Assembly: GCA_964518635.1 (NCBI GenBank)
Contig: CAZFGK010000017.1
Coordinates: 12,227 to 76,226 of the forward strand
DNA: 64,000 bases
Direction: 5' to 3'
Origin: CAZFGK01 sp964518635
GTDB taxonomy: Bacteria > Zixibacteria > MSB-5A5 > GN15 > FEB-12
The notes under the pieces were generated by a model, which did no database searches, was not told where the DNA came from, and saw only the letters and a list, made by a program, of their open reading frames with translations. The position numbers and the translations under genes were made by a program. Shown piece by piece: positions 44,846 through 53,512 of this stretch; position 1 is the first letter of the stretch; each line of letters begins with the position of its first letter.

Positions 44846-45571
44846 TTACTTGCGTGGTGGCTCAAATCTGACAATCGGCAGAAGATCGCGCACCGCAGTC
44901 TCCATACCGACGAGAGTCGCACGGGCAATCAATGCATGTCCGACAATGAACTCTTCAATAGTCCCAAGCTCTGCAAGCGGCGGTATATTTTTCGCACTCA
45001 GGCCACGCATGATTGAAACCGAAAGCCCCTGCTTTCTTCCCTGTTGCGAAAGATTATCCATTCGGTCAAGTTCAGTCTGTGCCTCGGCAAGTGTCCGCGC
45101 AGAGCAATACGGATTGCTGTCGAGAACAATCCCCTGCGCACCGGTTCGACCAACAAATTTGATCGCCTCCGGCTGCGGAGCGGCAAAAAGCGAGACCGTC
45201 ATCCCCTGCGCATTTAGTCGGGAGACAATTCCTTTGTAATCCATCGAACCGGAGGTTTCTACGGGTAATGGGGAAAGATCGTCGGTCCCTTCAGTGACCA
45301 GATTCACCTGAGCCGGTTTGATTTCACACATCAGGTCGATCATCGCTTCTGTCGGGGCAGTCTCAACGATAAACCGTGTCTTGGTAATCTCGCGAAGCAT
45401 ATACAGATCACGGTCGCGAATCAGCCGACGGTCTTCCCGCATGTGGACGGCAATTCCGTCCGCTCCGGCTATCTCCGCTAACACAGCCGCCTGCGCCGGA
45501 TCTGGCTCTTTTCCGCGTTGCCATTCACGCACATATGCGATGAGATCAAGTTGAACGGTGAGAAGTGGCAT
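44846..45571 (-). CDS. PdxJ homologue lacking several active-site residues
   Basis: A 241-residue TIM-barrel protein clearly homologous to pyridoxine 5'-phosphate synthase: AGADGIAVHMREDRRLI (His43, matching E. coli His45), an equivalent of the catalytic Glu (Glu70) and VGHALIARATLVGM. However, the N-terminal NxDHxAT is QLDLIAY, the NAGHGL motif with catalytic His193 reads SIMRGL (Arg189), VPEKR reads VTEGT, and the EIHTG phosphate-loop segment reads VLDSN. True PdxJ proteins conserve these. Because a complete PdxS is also encoded at 58835-59719, this protein may have another function. It is encoded between ksgA and rluD with spacings of 3 and 2 nt. Confidence 0.8.
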   Translation of the reverse strand: MPLLTVQLDLIAYVREWQRGKEPDPAQAAVLAEIAGADGIAVHMREDRRLIRDRDLYMLREITKTRFIVETAPTEAMIDLMCEIKPAQVNLVTEGTDDLSPLPVETSGSMDYKGIVSRLNAQGMTVSLFAAPQPEAIKFVGRTGAQGIVLDSNPYCSARTLAEAQTELDRMDNLSQQGRKQGLSVSIMRGLSAKNIPPLAELGTIEEFIVGHALIARATLVGMETAVRDLLPIVRFEPPRK

Positions 45572-45574
45572 GGT

Positions 45575-46414
45575 CTACTCTTTCGGTCGTTGGAGAGGAA
45601 TGAGTCTATCAGCCAGGAGACGTTCGGTCAATGTCAAAAAGCCATCGGTGGCAAGTTCTTCAGCCCGTAACTTCGTGGTCCAGCCCATTGAAATGAGAAT
45701 TTCATGTGCTTTCGACTGCGGAACGGCAAGAGAAGCACTGAGATTATTGGCGAGCAGTTTCCGCCGCTGCGCGAATCCAGCCCGCACTACTCGCTCGAAT
45801 TCCAGAGGGTGGGGAATCGTCGGTACGTCCGTTCGCGGCTTGAAAGTGACCACCGTTGACCAGACTTTTGGTGATGGCTCAAACGAAGTCGGGGCGATAT
45901 CAAACGCCTCATGGACGGTAAACGCCAATTGCATGAAAATCGCCAATGGCCCCCAGTCATGAGTCCGCGGCGAGGCCGTGACCCGATGCGCGACTTCCCG
46001 CTGCATCATCAGAATTGCCTGGGAAACCTCATGCTTGTGACCTTCCAGCCATCCGAGGATTGGTGAGGTCAGATTGTACGGGATATTTCCTATCAAAGCA
46101 TACGGCGCAGCTATGCCGTGCGCCTCCGGTTTAAATTGAAGAAAGTCTGATTCAACGATGCGAACATTCGAACGAGAGCTGAAATTCTTTCGCAACTCCG
46201 GAATCAGATCACGATCAAACTCAACCGCAGTGACATCCGCTCCGCTTTTCGCCAGAGCACTTGTCAATGTCCCCTGTCCGGGACCAATTTCAATAACTCG
46301 CATTCCAGCAGCAAGGTGAGCAAGCTGAATTGTCTGCTGTACAACTGCAGTGTCACGAAGAAAATGCTGCCCAAGTCGTTTCTTGGCGCCGACCTGACTG
46401 AGATTCGCTCCCAT
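45575..46414 (-). CDS. ksgA: 16S rRNA dimethyladenosine transferase
   Basis: A 279-residue methyltransferase with KKRLGQHFLRD at the N-terminus, SAM motif VIEIGPGQGTLTSAL and NIPYNLTSPIL (motif IV). It dimethylates A1518 and A1519 of 16S rRNA in late small-subunit assembly. It shares one base with tatD (TGATG). Confidence 0.97.
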   Translation of the reverse strand: MGANLSQVGAKKRLGQHFLRDTAVVQQTIQLAHLAAGMRVIEIGPGQGTLTSALAKSGADVTAVEFDRDLIPELRKNFSSRSNVRIVESDFLQFKPEAHGIAAPYALIGNIPYNLTSPILGWLEGHKHEVSQAILMMQREVAHRVTASPRTHDWGPLAIFMQLAFTVHEAFDIAPTSFEPSPKVWSTVVTFKPRTDVPTIPHPLEFERVVRAGFAQRRKLLANNLSASLAVPQSKAHEILISMGWTTKLRAEELATDGFLTLTERLLADRLIPLQRPKE

Positions 46415-47190
46415 CAGCCGTCGAATCTCTCACCAAGGCGAAAAAGTGTACGGGCGGTCTGATCGACGATCGATTCTAATTCTTCGAATTCAATTTTTCT
46501 GAGTTCCGCCATCTTTTCATAGACTAGTCGCACATACGCCGGATAATTTGTTTCACCACGATAGGGCACCGGCGTCAAGAAGGGAGAATCAGTTTCAAGA
46601 ATGACCTTTTCAAGTGGTACTGCCGCGGCGGTTACTGCCATTGAGGAATTCTTATAGGTAATCACCCCACCGACAGAAATATGAAAGCCAATTGCAAAGA
46701 CCTTCTCTGCTTCAGCCGGAGTGCCGGGGAAACAGTGAAAGACTCCCCCTTTGAGATCGCGTGCATAATCACGAACAATCGCATAGGTGTCATCGAATGA
46801 ATCGCGCGTGTGTATGACAATCGGGAGTGATCGTCGTATCGCGATCTCAATTTGCGCGATAAACGCCTCCCGCTGCGCCGGTCGCGGTGATAAATCCCGA
46901 TAGTAATCAAGACCAATTTCACCAATGGCAACAACACGCGGCTGATGACTGAGCCGCTCAATTTCAGCAAGTGACTCTTCATCGGCAGCGAGGGCATCAT
47001 GGGGATGAATCCCGACGGTAGCATACACCGATGACTGCACTGTTGCAGTCTTGACATGCCATCGCGAGGATTTCAGATCAGCACCGATGGTGATCATCGT
47101 ACCGACCCCGGCCTGATGTGCCTTCGAAAGAGTCTCAGCGAGATTGCTTGAAAGTTGGGGATAATCGAGATGACAGTGCGTATCGATCAT
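46414..47190 (-). CDS. tatD: TatD family metal-dependent hydrolase
   Basis: A 258-residue TIM-barrel hydrolase with MIDTHCHLDYPQL, GEIGLDYYRDLSP, PIVIHTRDSFDDT, GGVFHCFPG and LETDSPFLTP, all metal-binding segments of TatD DNases. Cytoplasmic; implicated in DNA repair and degradation in E. coli. The metG-tatD-ksgA order is also found in Bacillus. Confidence 0.95.
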   Translation of the reverse strand: MIDTHCHLDYPQLSSNLAETLSKAHQAGVGTMITIGADLKSSRWHVKTATVQSSVYATVGIHPHDALAADEESLAEIERLSHQPRVVAIGEIGLDYYRDLSPRPAQREAFIAQIEIAIRRSLPIVIHTRDSFDDTYAIVRDYARDLKGGVFHCFPGTPAEAEKVFAIGFHISVGGVITYKNSSMAVTAAAVPLEKVILETDSPFLTPVPYRGETNYPAYVRLVYEKMAELRKIEFEELESIVDQTARTLFRLGERFDG

Positions 47191-47205
47191 TGGTCGATCA
47201 ATCGC

Positions 47206-49131
47206 TTACGAAACATCCGCACCGCTGGGAATCGGGCCATCCGGTCCAACTATCACCAGCTGTCCACCTTTTTTTGCGGCGAGAAGCATCCCGTGCGATT
47301 CGACACCGCGAATCACTGCCGGTTTTAGATTTGCAACCAGCACGATCTGTTTGCCGACGAGAACATCAGGACGATAGAAGTCTGCAATACCGGAAACGAT
47401 CTGTCGTGGCTCACCGCCAACATCAAGCTGCAGCTTCAATAATTTGTTTGCGCCTGCGACTGGCTCTGCCGCGGTGACAGTCGCGATACGCAATTGGACT
47501 GACTTGAATTGATCAATGCTGATGAGACCATCTTCATTGAAAGATTGAGCGGAAGCTGCGACCGGAGCTGCTGCTTCCGGCTTCTCTGATTTTTCCATTC
47601 GCGGAAAAAGCCCTTCCAGTTTGGCGATCTGATTTCCCTGCCGCAGGGAGGATGCACTCGCCGCATCATCATAGCGAACTGTCTGTGCATCCATGCCGAG
47701 TGACTGGATCACGCGGGTCATTTTCGATGGCATCGTCGGCAACAGCAGAATCGAAATGGTTCGGATAGATTCTAAACAGGCGCGAAGAGTCGACTCCAGC
47801 TCTGATTGCTTTCCGGCTTTCGATAATTTCCACGGTTCGGCATCATTGAAGAACTTATTCGTAGCACGAACGAGGGTCATCACCGTCCCAATGGCTGCGT
47901 GCAATTTGAAATCGGCAAGCAGCGTGCGATATTCACGAACGGTCTCCGCCTGTTGATTCTGCAAAATAGTGATCGCCGGACTTGACAATGACAGGGGAGG
48001 AATCGTCCCACCGACTTGTGGCAATAAGGCATAGACACGGGAAATCAGATTCCCCAGGTCATTCGCCAGATCACTGTTGTACTGAGTCGAAAATCTTTTC
48101 GCCTGCAAGTCGCCATCGATGCCAAACGGAAACTGGGTCATGAGAAGATATCGGGAGGCATCCGATCCGTATTGAGCGACCATCTGATGCGGATCGATCA
48201 CATTACCGAGTGATTTCGACATCTTTTCGCCGTCGACCAGAAACCAGCCATGCAAAAACATCTGATCAGGGAGTTTCAGCCCCGCGGCGGCGAGCATCGC
48301 CGGCCACCAGAGACAATGAAATTTCAGAATCTCTTTCCCCATCAACTGAATCACTTCCGCATCCTGCCACCAGGTTGCGAATTTTGCATCATCGGTTCCG
48401 TAGCCGGTGCCAGTGATGTAGTTCGCAAGAGCATCGACCCAGACATAAGCGACCTGAGTGGAATCAAAGGTCAGCGGAATCCCCCAGCGCACTCGTTCCC
48501 GCGACAGAGAAAAATCGGTCAATCCCTGTCCAATAAGTCCAAGGACCTCATTTTTCTTCTCTTCGGGTAGAATGCGAAGAGATCCGTCCCGTATGGCAGC
48601 TTCGACCGTCGGGAGATAGGATGACAATTTGAAAAAGTAGTTCTTCTCTTTGAGTTTCTCCGGAATAGTCCTGTGATCTGGACAACGTCCATCGACCAGT
48701 TCTTTCTCAGTCAGAAACTTCTCACAGCCGACACAATAGAGCCCCTCGTAGAATCCAGGATAGATCGCTTCCCCACCCTGGGAGTCACGAGCTGCATAGA
48801 GGGCATCCAGAAATTTTCGTACGCCAGCTGTATGCTGATCAGAAGTAGTCCGGATAAAAAACTGGTAGTCGATCTCAAGCGCCTGCCATGCCCGCACAAA
48901 AGCCGCACTTACTTCGTCGGTAAAGGCCTGCGAACTGATGCCACGTGCTTTCGCGGCCTCTTCGATTTTTGTTCCGTGTTCGTCGGTGCCAGTGAGATAG
49001 AACACCGGTCGGCCATCGAGACGATAGGAACGCGCGAGAATATCACCGGCAATGGTGGTATAGGCATGTCCGACATGCGGGACATCATTGACATAATAGA
49101 TCGGAGTGGTGATCAGAACCGGACGCGCCAT
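47206..49131 (-). CDS. metG: methionyl-tRNA synthetase
   Basis: A 641-residue class I synthetase: PIYYVNDVPHVGHAYTTI (HIGH-like HVGH), a single-knuckle zinc-type region (CVGCEKFL ... CPDH), KMSKS in GEKMSKSLGN, anticodon-binding helices and a C-terminal EMAP/tRNA-binding domain (about 535-641, NLKPAVIRGVESHGMLLAA) that dimerises the enzyme. Full length. Confidence 0.98.
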   Translation of the reverse strand: MARPVLITTPIYYVNDVPHVGHAYTTIAGDILARSYRLDGRPVFYLTGTDEHGTKIEEAAKARGISSQAFTDEVSAAFVRAWQALEIDYQFFIRTTSDQHTAGVRKFLDALYAARDSQGGEAIYPGFYEGLYCVGCEKFLTEKELVDGRCPDHRTIPEKLKEKNYFFKLSSYLPTVEAAIRDGSLRILPEEKKNEVLGLIGQGLTDFSLSRERVRWGIPLTFDSTQVAYVWVDALANYITGTGYGTDDAKFATWWQDAEVIQLMGKEILKFHCLWWPAMLAAAGLKLPDQMFLHGWFLVDGEKMSKSLGNVIDPHQMVAQYGSDASRYLLMTQFPFGIDGDLQAKRFSTQYNSDLANDLGNLISRVYALLPQVGGTIPPLSLSSPAITILQNQQAETVREYRTLLADFKLHAAIGTVMTLVRATNKFFNDAEPWKLSKAGKQSELESTLRACLESIRTISILLLPTMPSKMTRVIQSLGMDAQTVRYDDAASASSLRQGNQIAKLEGLFPRMEKSEKPEAAAPVAASAQSFNEDGLISIDQFKSVQLRIATVTAAEPVAGANKLLKLQLDVGGEPRQIVSGIADFYRPDVLVGKQIVLVANLKPAVIRGVESHGMLLAAKKGGQLVIVGPDGPIPSGADVS

Positions 49132-49133
49132 GA

Positions 49134-50273
49134 CTAGTCGCGGGTTTCACTTTCATCAGATGGTTCAGAATCATCGGGATGGTCATCCCCTTCACCAGAG
49201 AACTCGTTCCCCTCTCCGGCTGATTCATCGAAATCTTCGAATGATTCTTCAGAAGTACTATCATGCTCATGAGTTTCGTCATGCACTGCATCATCGGCAT
49301 GTGATTCATCTGCGGTTAATTCTTCCGAATGACTCTCTTCGATCTGTTGTTGTGCAATTGCAACTGGGGAATCTTCATCAGATTCACGCGGCATCACAAC
49401 CGTAGCGACTCCCTCTGGGGAGCCCTGCGAATCTGTTCCAGTGCCACGACCACGTTTTCTTCCACGTCCGGCACTTTCGACACTGAGTATTTCATCAGCA
49501 TTGGCCCGAATCTGGGTATAGTCTTCGGTGATGACCACGGCCTGTTCTTTGAAATAATCGATTCGATCGATTACCCCGCTCCCATGCGGCGTGGTGACTC
49601 GTGAGCCGACAGCCGGGAAGAGCTTTTTGACACCGGCATACATTTCGACTTCGTAGCGCAGACAGCAAAGCAAACGTCCGCAGTTTCCGGATATCTTCTG
49701 CGGATTAAGAGACAAATCCTGCTCGCGGGCATGCGAGGTAGTGATCGGCGCGAATTCTTTCAGATGTCCGCTGCAGCACTGACGTTGACCGCAAACCCCA
49801 TAACCATCGACGCGGCGGGCCTCATCCCGAACACCAATCTGCCGCAGTTCTATCCTCGTTCGATATTTCGCCGCCAGATCCCGAACCAGTGTACGAAAAT
49901 CGACGCGGTGATCGGCAGTGAAGTAGACTGTCACTTTGGTGTAATCGAACTGAATTTCGACATCGACGATCTTCATCACCAGACCATGGCGACGAATCAG
50001 CTGGATGACTTCCTTGCGATACATCAATTCACGTTCGCGCAGATCTTTGAGACGGAGACGATCATCGGGAGTGGCAACCCGGATTATCCCTTTGGCACGG
50101 TTTGGATACTTTGGAGCGATTTCTTCAGTTATCTGCTTTGAAACTGTGCCAATGTCTTCACCGTGCTCTACCGGCACGACGACGACATCACGCACTCGTA
50201 CCTGCGTCGAGTCTGCATGTGAAAAGAGCTCGCGACGCGAGCCCTTAAACTCGACCTGAATAATCTGGGTCAT
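49134..50273 (-). CDS. PSP1 domain protein (RicT/YaaT-like) with acidic tail
   Basis: A 379-residue cytoplasmic protein. The PSP1 domain (about 20-260) shows KGIIRVATPDDR, VTVYFTADHRVDFRTLVRDLA, the Cys-rich YGVCGQRQCCSG and NCGRLLCCLRYE; in Bacillus RicT related cysteines bind an iron-sulphur cluster in the RicAFT complex. The last 95 or so residues are almost all Glu, Asp, Ser and His, a long disordered acidic extension. The ATG at 50273 overlaps the holB stop (ATGA). holB-PSP1-metG-tatD-ksgA is close to the Bacillus holB-yaaT-metS-yabD-ksgA order. Confidence 0.88.
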   Translation of the reverse strand: MTQIIQVEFKGSRRELFSHADSTQVRVRDVVVVPVEHGEDIGTVSKQITEEIAPKYPNRAKGIIRVATPDDRLRLKDLRERELMYRKEVIQLIRRHGLVMKIVDVEIQFDYTKVTVYFTADHRVDFRTLVRDLAAKYRTRIELRQIGVRDEARRVDGYGVCGQRQCCSGHLKEFAPITTSHAREQDLSLNPQKISGNCGRLLCCLRYEVEMYAGVKKLFPAVGSRVTTPHGSGVIDRIDYFKEQAVVITEDYTQIRANADEILSVESAGRGRKRGRGTGTDSQGSPEGVATVVMPRESDEDSPVAIAQQQIEESHSEELTADESHADDAVHDETHEHDSTSEESFEDFDESAGEGNEFSGEGDDHPDDSEPSDESETRD

Positions 50274-51490
50274 AGGTGAGAACCGCGAGAGGTTGAAGTG
50301 ACAGACGAACTGTTCGACTGAGATCGACCAGTAGTTCCAGTCAGAATCTCGCGCCATTGTACGTAGAATGAAAAGATCATAGTGCGAATATGGACGTTTC
50401 GACGGATGTCATCAAGCGTATTCTCAATCAGGGTTGCAAGCCGTCTTGCTCCCCACGGCGACTGCAAAGCGGCATACAACTGGTTTCCAGAGGTCGTTTG
50501 CATACGATCTGGATCATCTATCCCCTGCAATTTGAAATTCAGTTCAATCTGAAGGAATCGAATGAGCAGGACCGCCATCTGACGGGATGTTTCTGGACCG
50601 GTGAACTCCGGAAATGTCTGACTCAGTGCCGAATAGACACGTCCTTGTTCACGCTCGAAGGAATGTGCAATCAGAAACTCGGCAAGATCACGAGCCGCTG
50701 CCGATTGTTCGTCGGCATCAATCAATGTCCCCGCCATCCCAAGTGATCCTCGAGACCAGCGGATGATGGTCTGAAGTTCCTTTTCATCACTGACTCCATG
50801 ACTCGTAACATATTTTTGAACGAATGAGTCAGCGACCGGACGAAGCGAGATTCGACGAACACGTGAGTGAATTGTCGCACGAATCGCTCTCGGCGCAGAT
50901 GTAGTGATAACAAATATTGTCCGGTCTGGCGGTTCCTCAATCAATTTGAGCAGCACATCGATTGCGGCTGCGGTACTCTTTTCAAGCTCATCAAGTATCA
51001 CCACACGAACGCCATCCGGTGATGCCTGCAATGACAACCGTTTCCGAACTGCTCGGATTGCTTCAATTGAGATCGAGATAAATCTGCTATGTTCCCGAAG
51101 AGCGAAGGGATTTTTCCGACGTTGTTCGAGGGCTTCGGTCTGCGCTTCCGTGTATTCTTCCTGATTTTTCGTACTCGCAATCGGCAGGCAGGTCACCAGG
51201 GACGGGTGATTCACCAGCGCAATCTGTTTGCAGGTTGGACAAGTTCCACAGGGGAGAATCTTTTCTTCTGTCGAAGAAGCTGAACTTGAAGCGGCTGCGA
51301 ACATATCGACCGCGCCACTTTGATCACCACGGCAATTGACCATTGCCGCCAACCAGAGTGCCATCGGCCACTGCCCGACTCCTGTTTCTCCACTGATGAG
51401 CCAGGCCGGTGCGAGGCGATCATTTCGCATCGATCGGCGCAGCAGATCGCAGGCATCCGGCTGAATCAGCGGAAGATCAAAAAGAGTCAA
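50270..51490 (-). CDS. holB: DNA polymerase III subunit delta'
   Basis: A clamp-loader AAA+ protein: zinc-binding cysteines (VNCRG, CGTCPTC), VRVVILDELEKSTAAAIDVLLKLIEEPP (Walker B/sensor region) and FVITTSAPRAIRATIHSRVRRI. The P-loop position reads GETGVGQWPM and lacks the Gly-Lys-Thr core, which fits the non-ATP-binding delta' subunit and argues against DnaX. The start is uncertain: the in-frame TTG at 51490 (406 residues, 14-nt overlap with envC) precedes the first conserved residues, while ATGs or other starts to 51556-51577 would encode only envC-shadow residues. Confidence 0.88.
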   Translation of the reverse strand: MTLFDLPLIQPDACDLLRRSMRNDRLAPAWLISGETGVGQWPMALWLAAMVNCRGDQSGAVDMFAAASSSASSTEEKILPCGTCPTCKQIALVNHPSLVTCLPIASTKNQEEYTEAQTEALEQRRKNPFALREHSRFISISIEAIRAVRKRLSLQASPDGVRVVILDELEKSTAAAIDVLLKLIEEPPDRTIFVITTSAPRAIRATIHSRVRRISLRPVADSFVQKYVTSHGVSDEKELQTIIRWSRGSLGMAGTLIDADEQSAAARDLAEFLIAHSFEREQGRVYSALSQTFPEFTGPETSRQMAVLLIRFLQIELNFKLQGIDDPDRMQTTSGNQLYAALQSPWGARRLATLIENTLDDIRRNVHIRTMIFSFYVQWREILTGTTGRSQSNSSSVTSTSRGSHL

Positions 51491-52643
51491 GCCGGAACCA
51501 GGTAAGTGGGTCGAGCGATTCCCGCCCTTTTCGGAGTTCAAATTTGACAAGTCCATCCTCACGGGCCTGCCCGACAATAGTCCCGCTTTCTACGCGATCC
51601 CCTCGTTGGACTAAAATTTCGCCGAGCCCGGCATAGGTTGTAAAGTGTTCGGAGTCGTGCTGCACGATAACAAACTGTCCGTAGCCGCGCAATTCTCCGG
51701 CATAGACTATCTGCCCGGCGGCAACACTTGTGATTTCCGACGAGGCAGTCGCTCGAATCGTGATTCCCGGAGAAAATGACTTTAATTTCGTGACTGAATC
51801 GACTAGCGGCCCATACGGCGTGACTATTCTCCCGCGCACCGGGATTGGCATACGTCCGGCGAGACGATTAAACTCACCGGGTGCAAGAGAGAGTGCCTCC
51901 TGCGGGGCTTTTTTCTGCTCAGTCTGAATCCGCGCCAGCAACGCTTCCATCTCTTCCGCTGCCTGCTTGAGAGTCACCAGTCGGTCGGCGACATCGGCGG
52001 AGGTTTTCCGCACTTTTCGCAGTTGCTGTTCCTGCTTCAGTTTTCTCGCCTGAGTAAGGGCAAGTGAGGTCTGACGTTTCTTTTGAAGATCACTCAGTGA
52101 TGATTTCTTGCTGGAGAGATTCAGGAGCGCGGATTCGACCTCTTCCAACTCGGTCTTGAACTCACTCACCGTTTCCTGCTCTTGAGTTGCGACCGCGCGG
52201 ACATAGCGGAGCTGCCGTGAGATCTGCGATTCATCTGCGGGTCTGCTGAAGCCATGACGTTCGGTCATTCGGGAGCGTCGATAGTAGGTTGCGATCGCCT
52301 GTAGATATCGGTTGCGTGCCTCTTCCAACTCTGTTTCAGTACTCTTCTTGTTCTTGTCGAGACTCTTCTCATCTAGCGAGAGACGTTGAATCTGTGAAGA
52401 GAGACGAGTGATAACCTTCGTATCGGCCTGTACCTGTTCATCTGCACGGGTAACAGTCTTGTTGATCGACTCCTGAACTTTCTTGAGCGAATCGAGACGT
52501 CGCTTGGTGGCGGTCATCTCACTTTTCAGACGATTCATATCCTTCTCAGTTACCGGCTTCTCATTTTTCTGCGCCATCACTTCGCTCGACAAGAGGAGAG
52601 TAGTAACAATTAGAAGAGAAAGAATCTGCGTTACACTTCGCAT
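51477..52643 (-). CDS. envC: EnvC-type murein hydrolase activator (coiled coil plus degenerate LytM)
   Basis: A protein of about 388 residues: signal peptide (about 1-24, SSEVMAQ), a long periplasmic coiled coil (about 30-245) and a C-terminal M23/LytM domain (about 270-385). In the LytM domain the zinc-binding residues of active enzymes are replaced: the HxxxD segment reads GITIRA, the third motif reads TTYAGL and the HxH-type segment reads VKFEL. E. coli EnvC is degenerate in the same way and activates amidases AmiA/B under FtsEX control. It is encoded directly after ftsX, so the same role is inferred. GTG at 52646 and ATG at 52643 are adjacent possible starts. Confidence 0.9.
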   Translation of the reverse strand: MRSVTQILSLLIVTTLLLSSEVMAQKNEKPVTEKDMNRLKSEMTATKRRLDSLKKVQESINKTVTRADEQVQADTKVITRLSSQIQRLSLDEKSLDKNKKSTETELEEARNRYLQAIATYYRRSRMTERHGFSRPADESQISRQLRYVRAVATQEQETVSEFKTELEEVESALLNLSSKKSSLSDLQKKRQTSLALTQARKLKQEQQLRKVRKTSADVADRLVTLKQAAEEMEALLARIQTEQKKAPQEALSLAPGEFNRLAGRMPIPVRGRIVTPYGPLVDSVTKLKSFSPGITIRATASSEITSVAAGQIVYAGELRGYGQFVIVQHDSEHFTTYAGLGEILVQRGDRVESGTIVGQAREDGLVKFELRKGRESLDPLTWFRLDSF

Positions 52644-52645
52644 CA

Positions 52646-53512
52646 CTAGAGCGATTCTTTCAGGTGAGAACGCAATCCAAGAAGTCCACTCAATGCACCA
52701 ATGAATACCACCATCGCCGCGCCGATAATCTGATCATTTCGAAGCGGAAATTTGACAACGTATTCAGTGATCTCCAGCCGCATGACCCCATACGAGACTA
52801 ACCACCAGCTTAATAACACCGCAATCAGCGCAACCAATCCCCCTTGCAGCATCATCGGCGTGGCAATCAGAAAACGGCTCGCACCGAGAAGACGCATCTG
52901 ACGAATCCCAACCGCGCGACTCTGCGCCACAAGAGAAAGTGAACTGGTAGAAGTCACCAATGTGGCGGTGGCGATGACTATCGCCAGAATGAATCCCGCC
53001 TTTGCGATTCGATTCCCGAGTTCTTCAATTCGCTCAAGCCAACCCTTGCTATAGAGCACTTCGGAGCCATCACTTTTCTCCTGAAGGAGCCGTTCAACTC
53101 GCGCCAGGGATGCCACACTCACACTGTCGCGCAGAAATTCAATCCGAAGTGAGCGAGGCAAGGGATTGAGTGAATCGTATTCGGCAAGCAGATCAAGCCC
53201 AAGCTGAGAAGTGAGCTCATCTCGTGCCATCTCTTTTGAGACCAGTGTAACCATTTCTACTGGCCCCATCGCGGTGATCTGCAATTGAAGAGAATCGGTC
53301 GCTGCATTTGAAAAGGAATCATCCAAAAATACCTCCATCGTGACTTCCGATTTCAAATCACGATAGACCTCGCCGAGAGTCAATGCCCCCACCCAGGTCA
53401 GATGCGCCAGCGCAAGCAGCAAAGTCAGCGAGACAATTGCCGCAAGTGTAACCAGCGGTCGCTGATACAGTGAACGAAACATTTCTCGTACGATATATCG
53501 AATCCAGGTCAT
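52646..53512 (-). CDS. ftsX: cell division ABC transporter permease FtsX
   Basis: A 288-residue membrane protein with four helices (about 20-45, 168-188, 215-240, 258-278) and a large periplasmic loop between the first two (about 46-165), which in FtsX contacts EnvC or another hydrolase partner. SLTLLLALAHLTW and RAVGIRQMRLLGAS are typical. The start overlaps the ftsE stop (ATGA). Confidence 0.94.
   Translation of the reverse strand: MTWIRYIVREMFRSLYQRPLVTLAAIVSLTLLLALAHLTWVGALTLGEVYRDLKSEVTMEVFLDDSFSNAATDSLQLQITAMGPVEMVTLVSKEMARDELTSQLGLDLLAEYDSLNPLPRSLRIEFLRDSVSVASLARVERLLQEKSDGSEVLYSKGWLERIEELGNRIAKAGFILAIVIATATLVTSTSSLSLVAQSRAVGIRQMRLLGASRFLIATPMMLQGGLVALIAVLLSWWLVSYGVMRLEITEYVVKFPLRNDQIIGAAMVVFIGALSGLLGLRSHLKESL

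Noticed and set aside
50270..51490. Reading the AAA+ protein as DnaX (tau/gamma)
   Set aside because: It lacks the P-loop lysine and the long C-terminal domain, and its neighbourhood with PSP1 and metG is that of holB.
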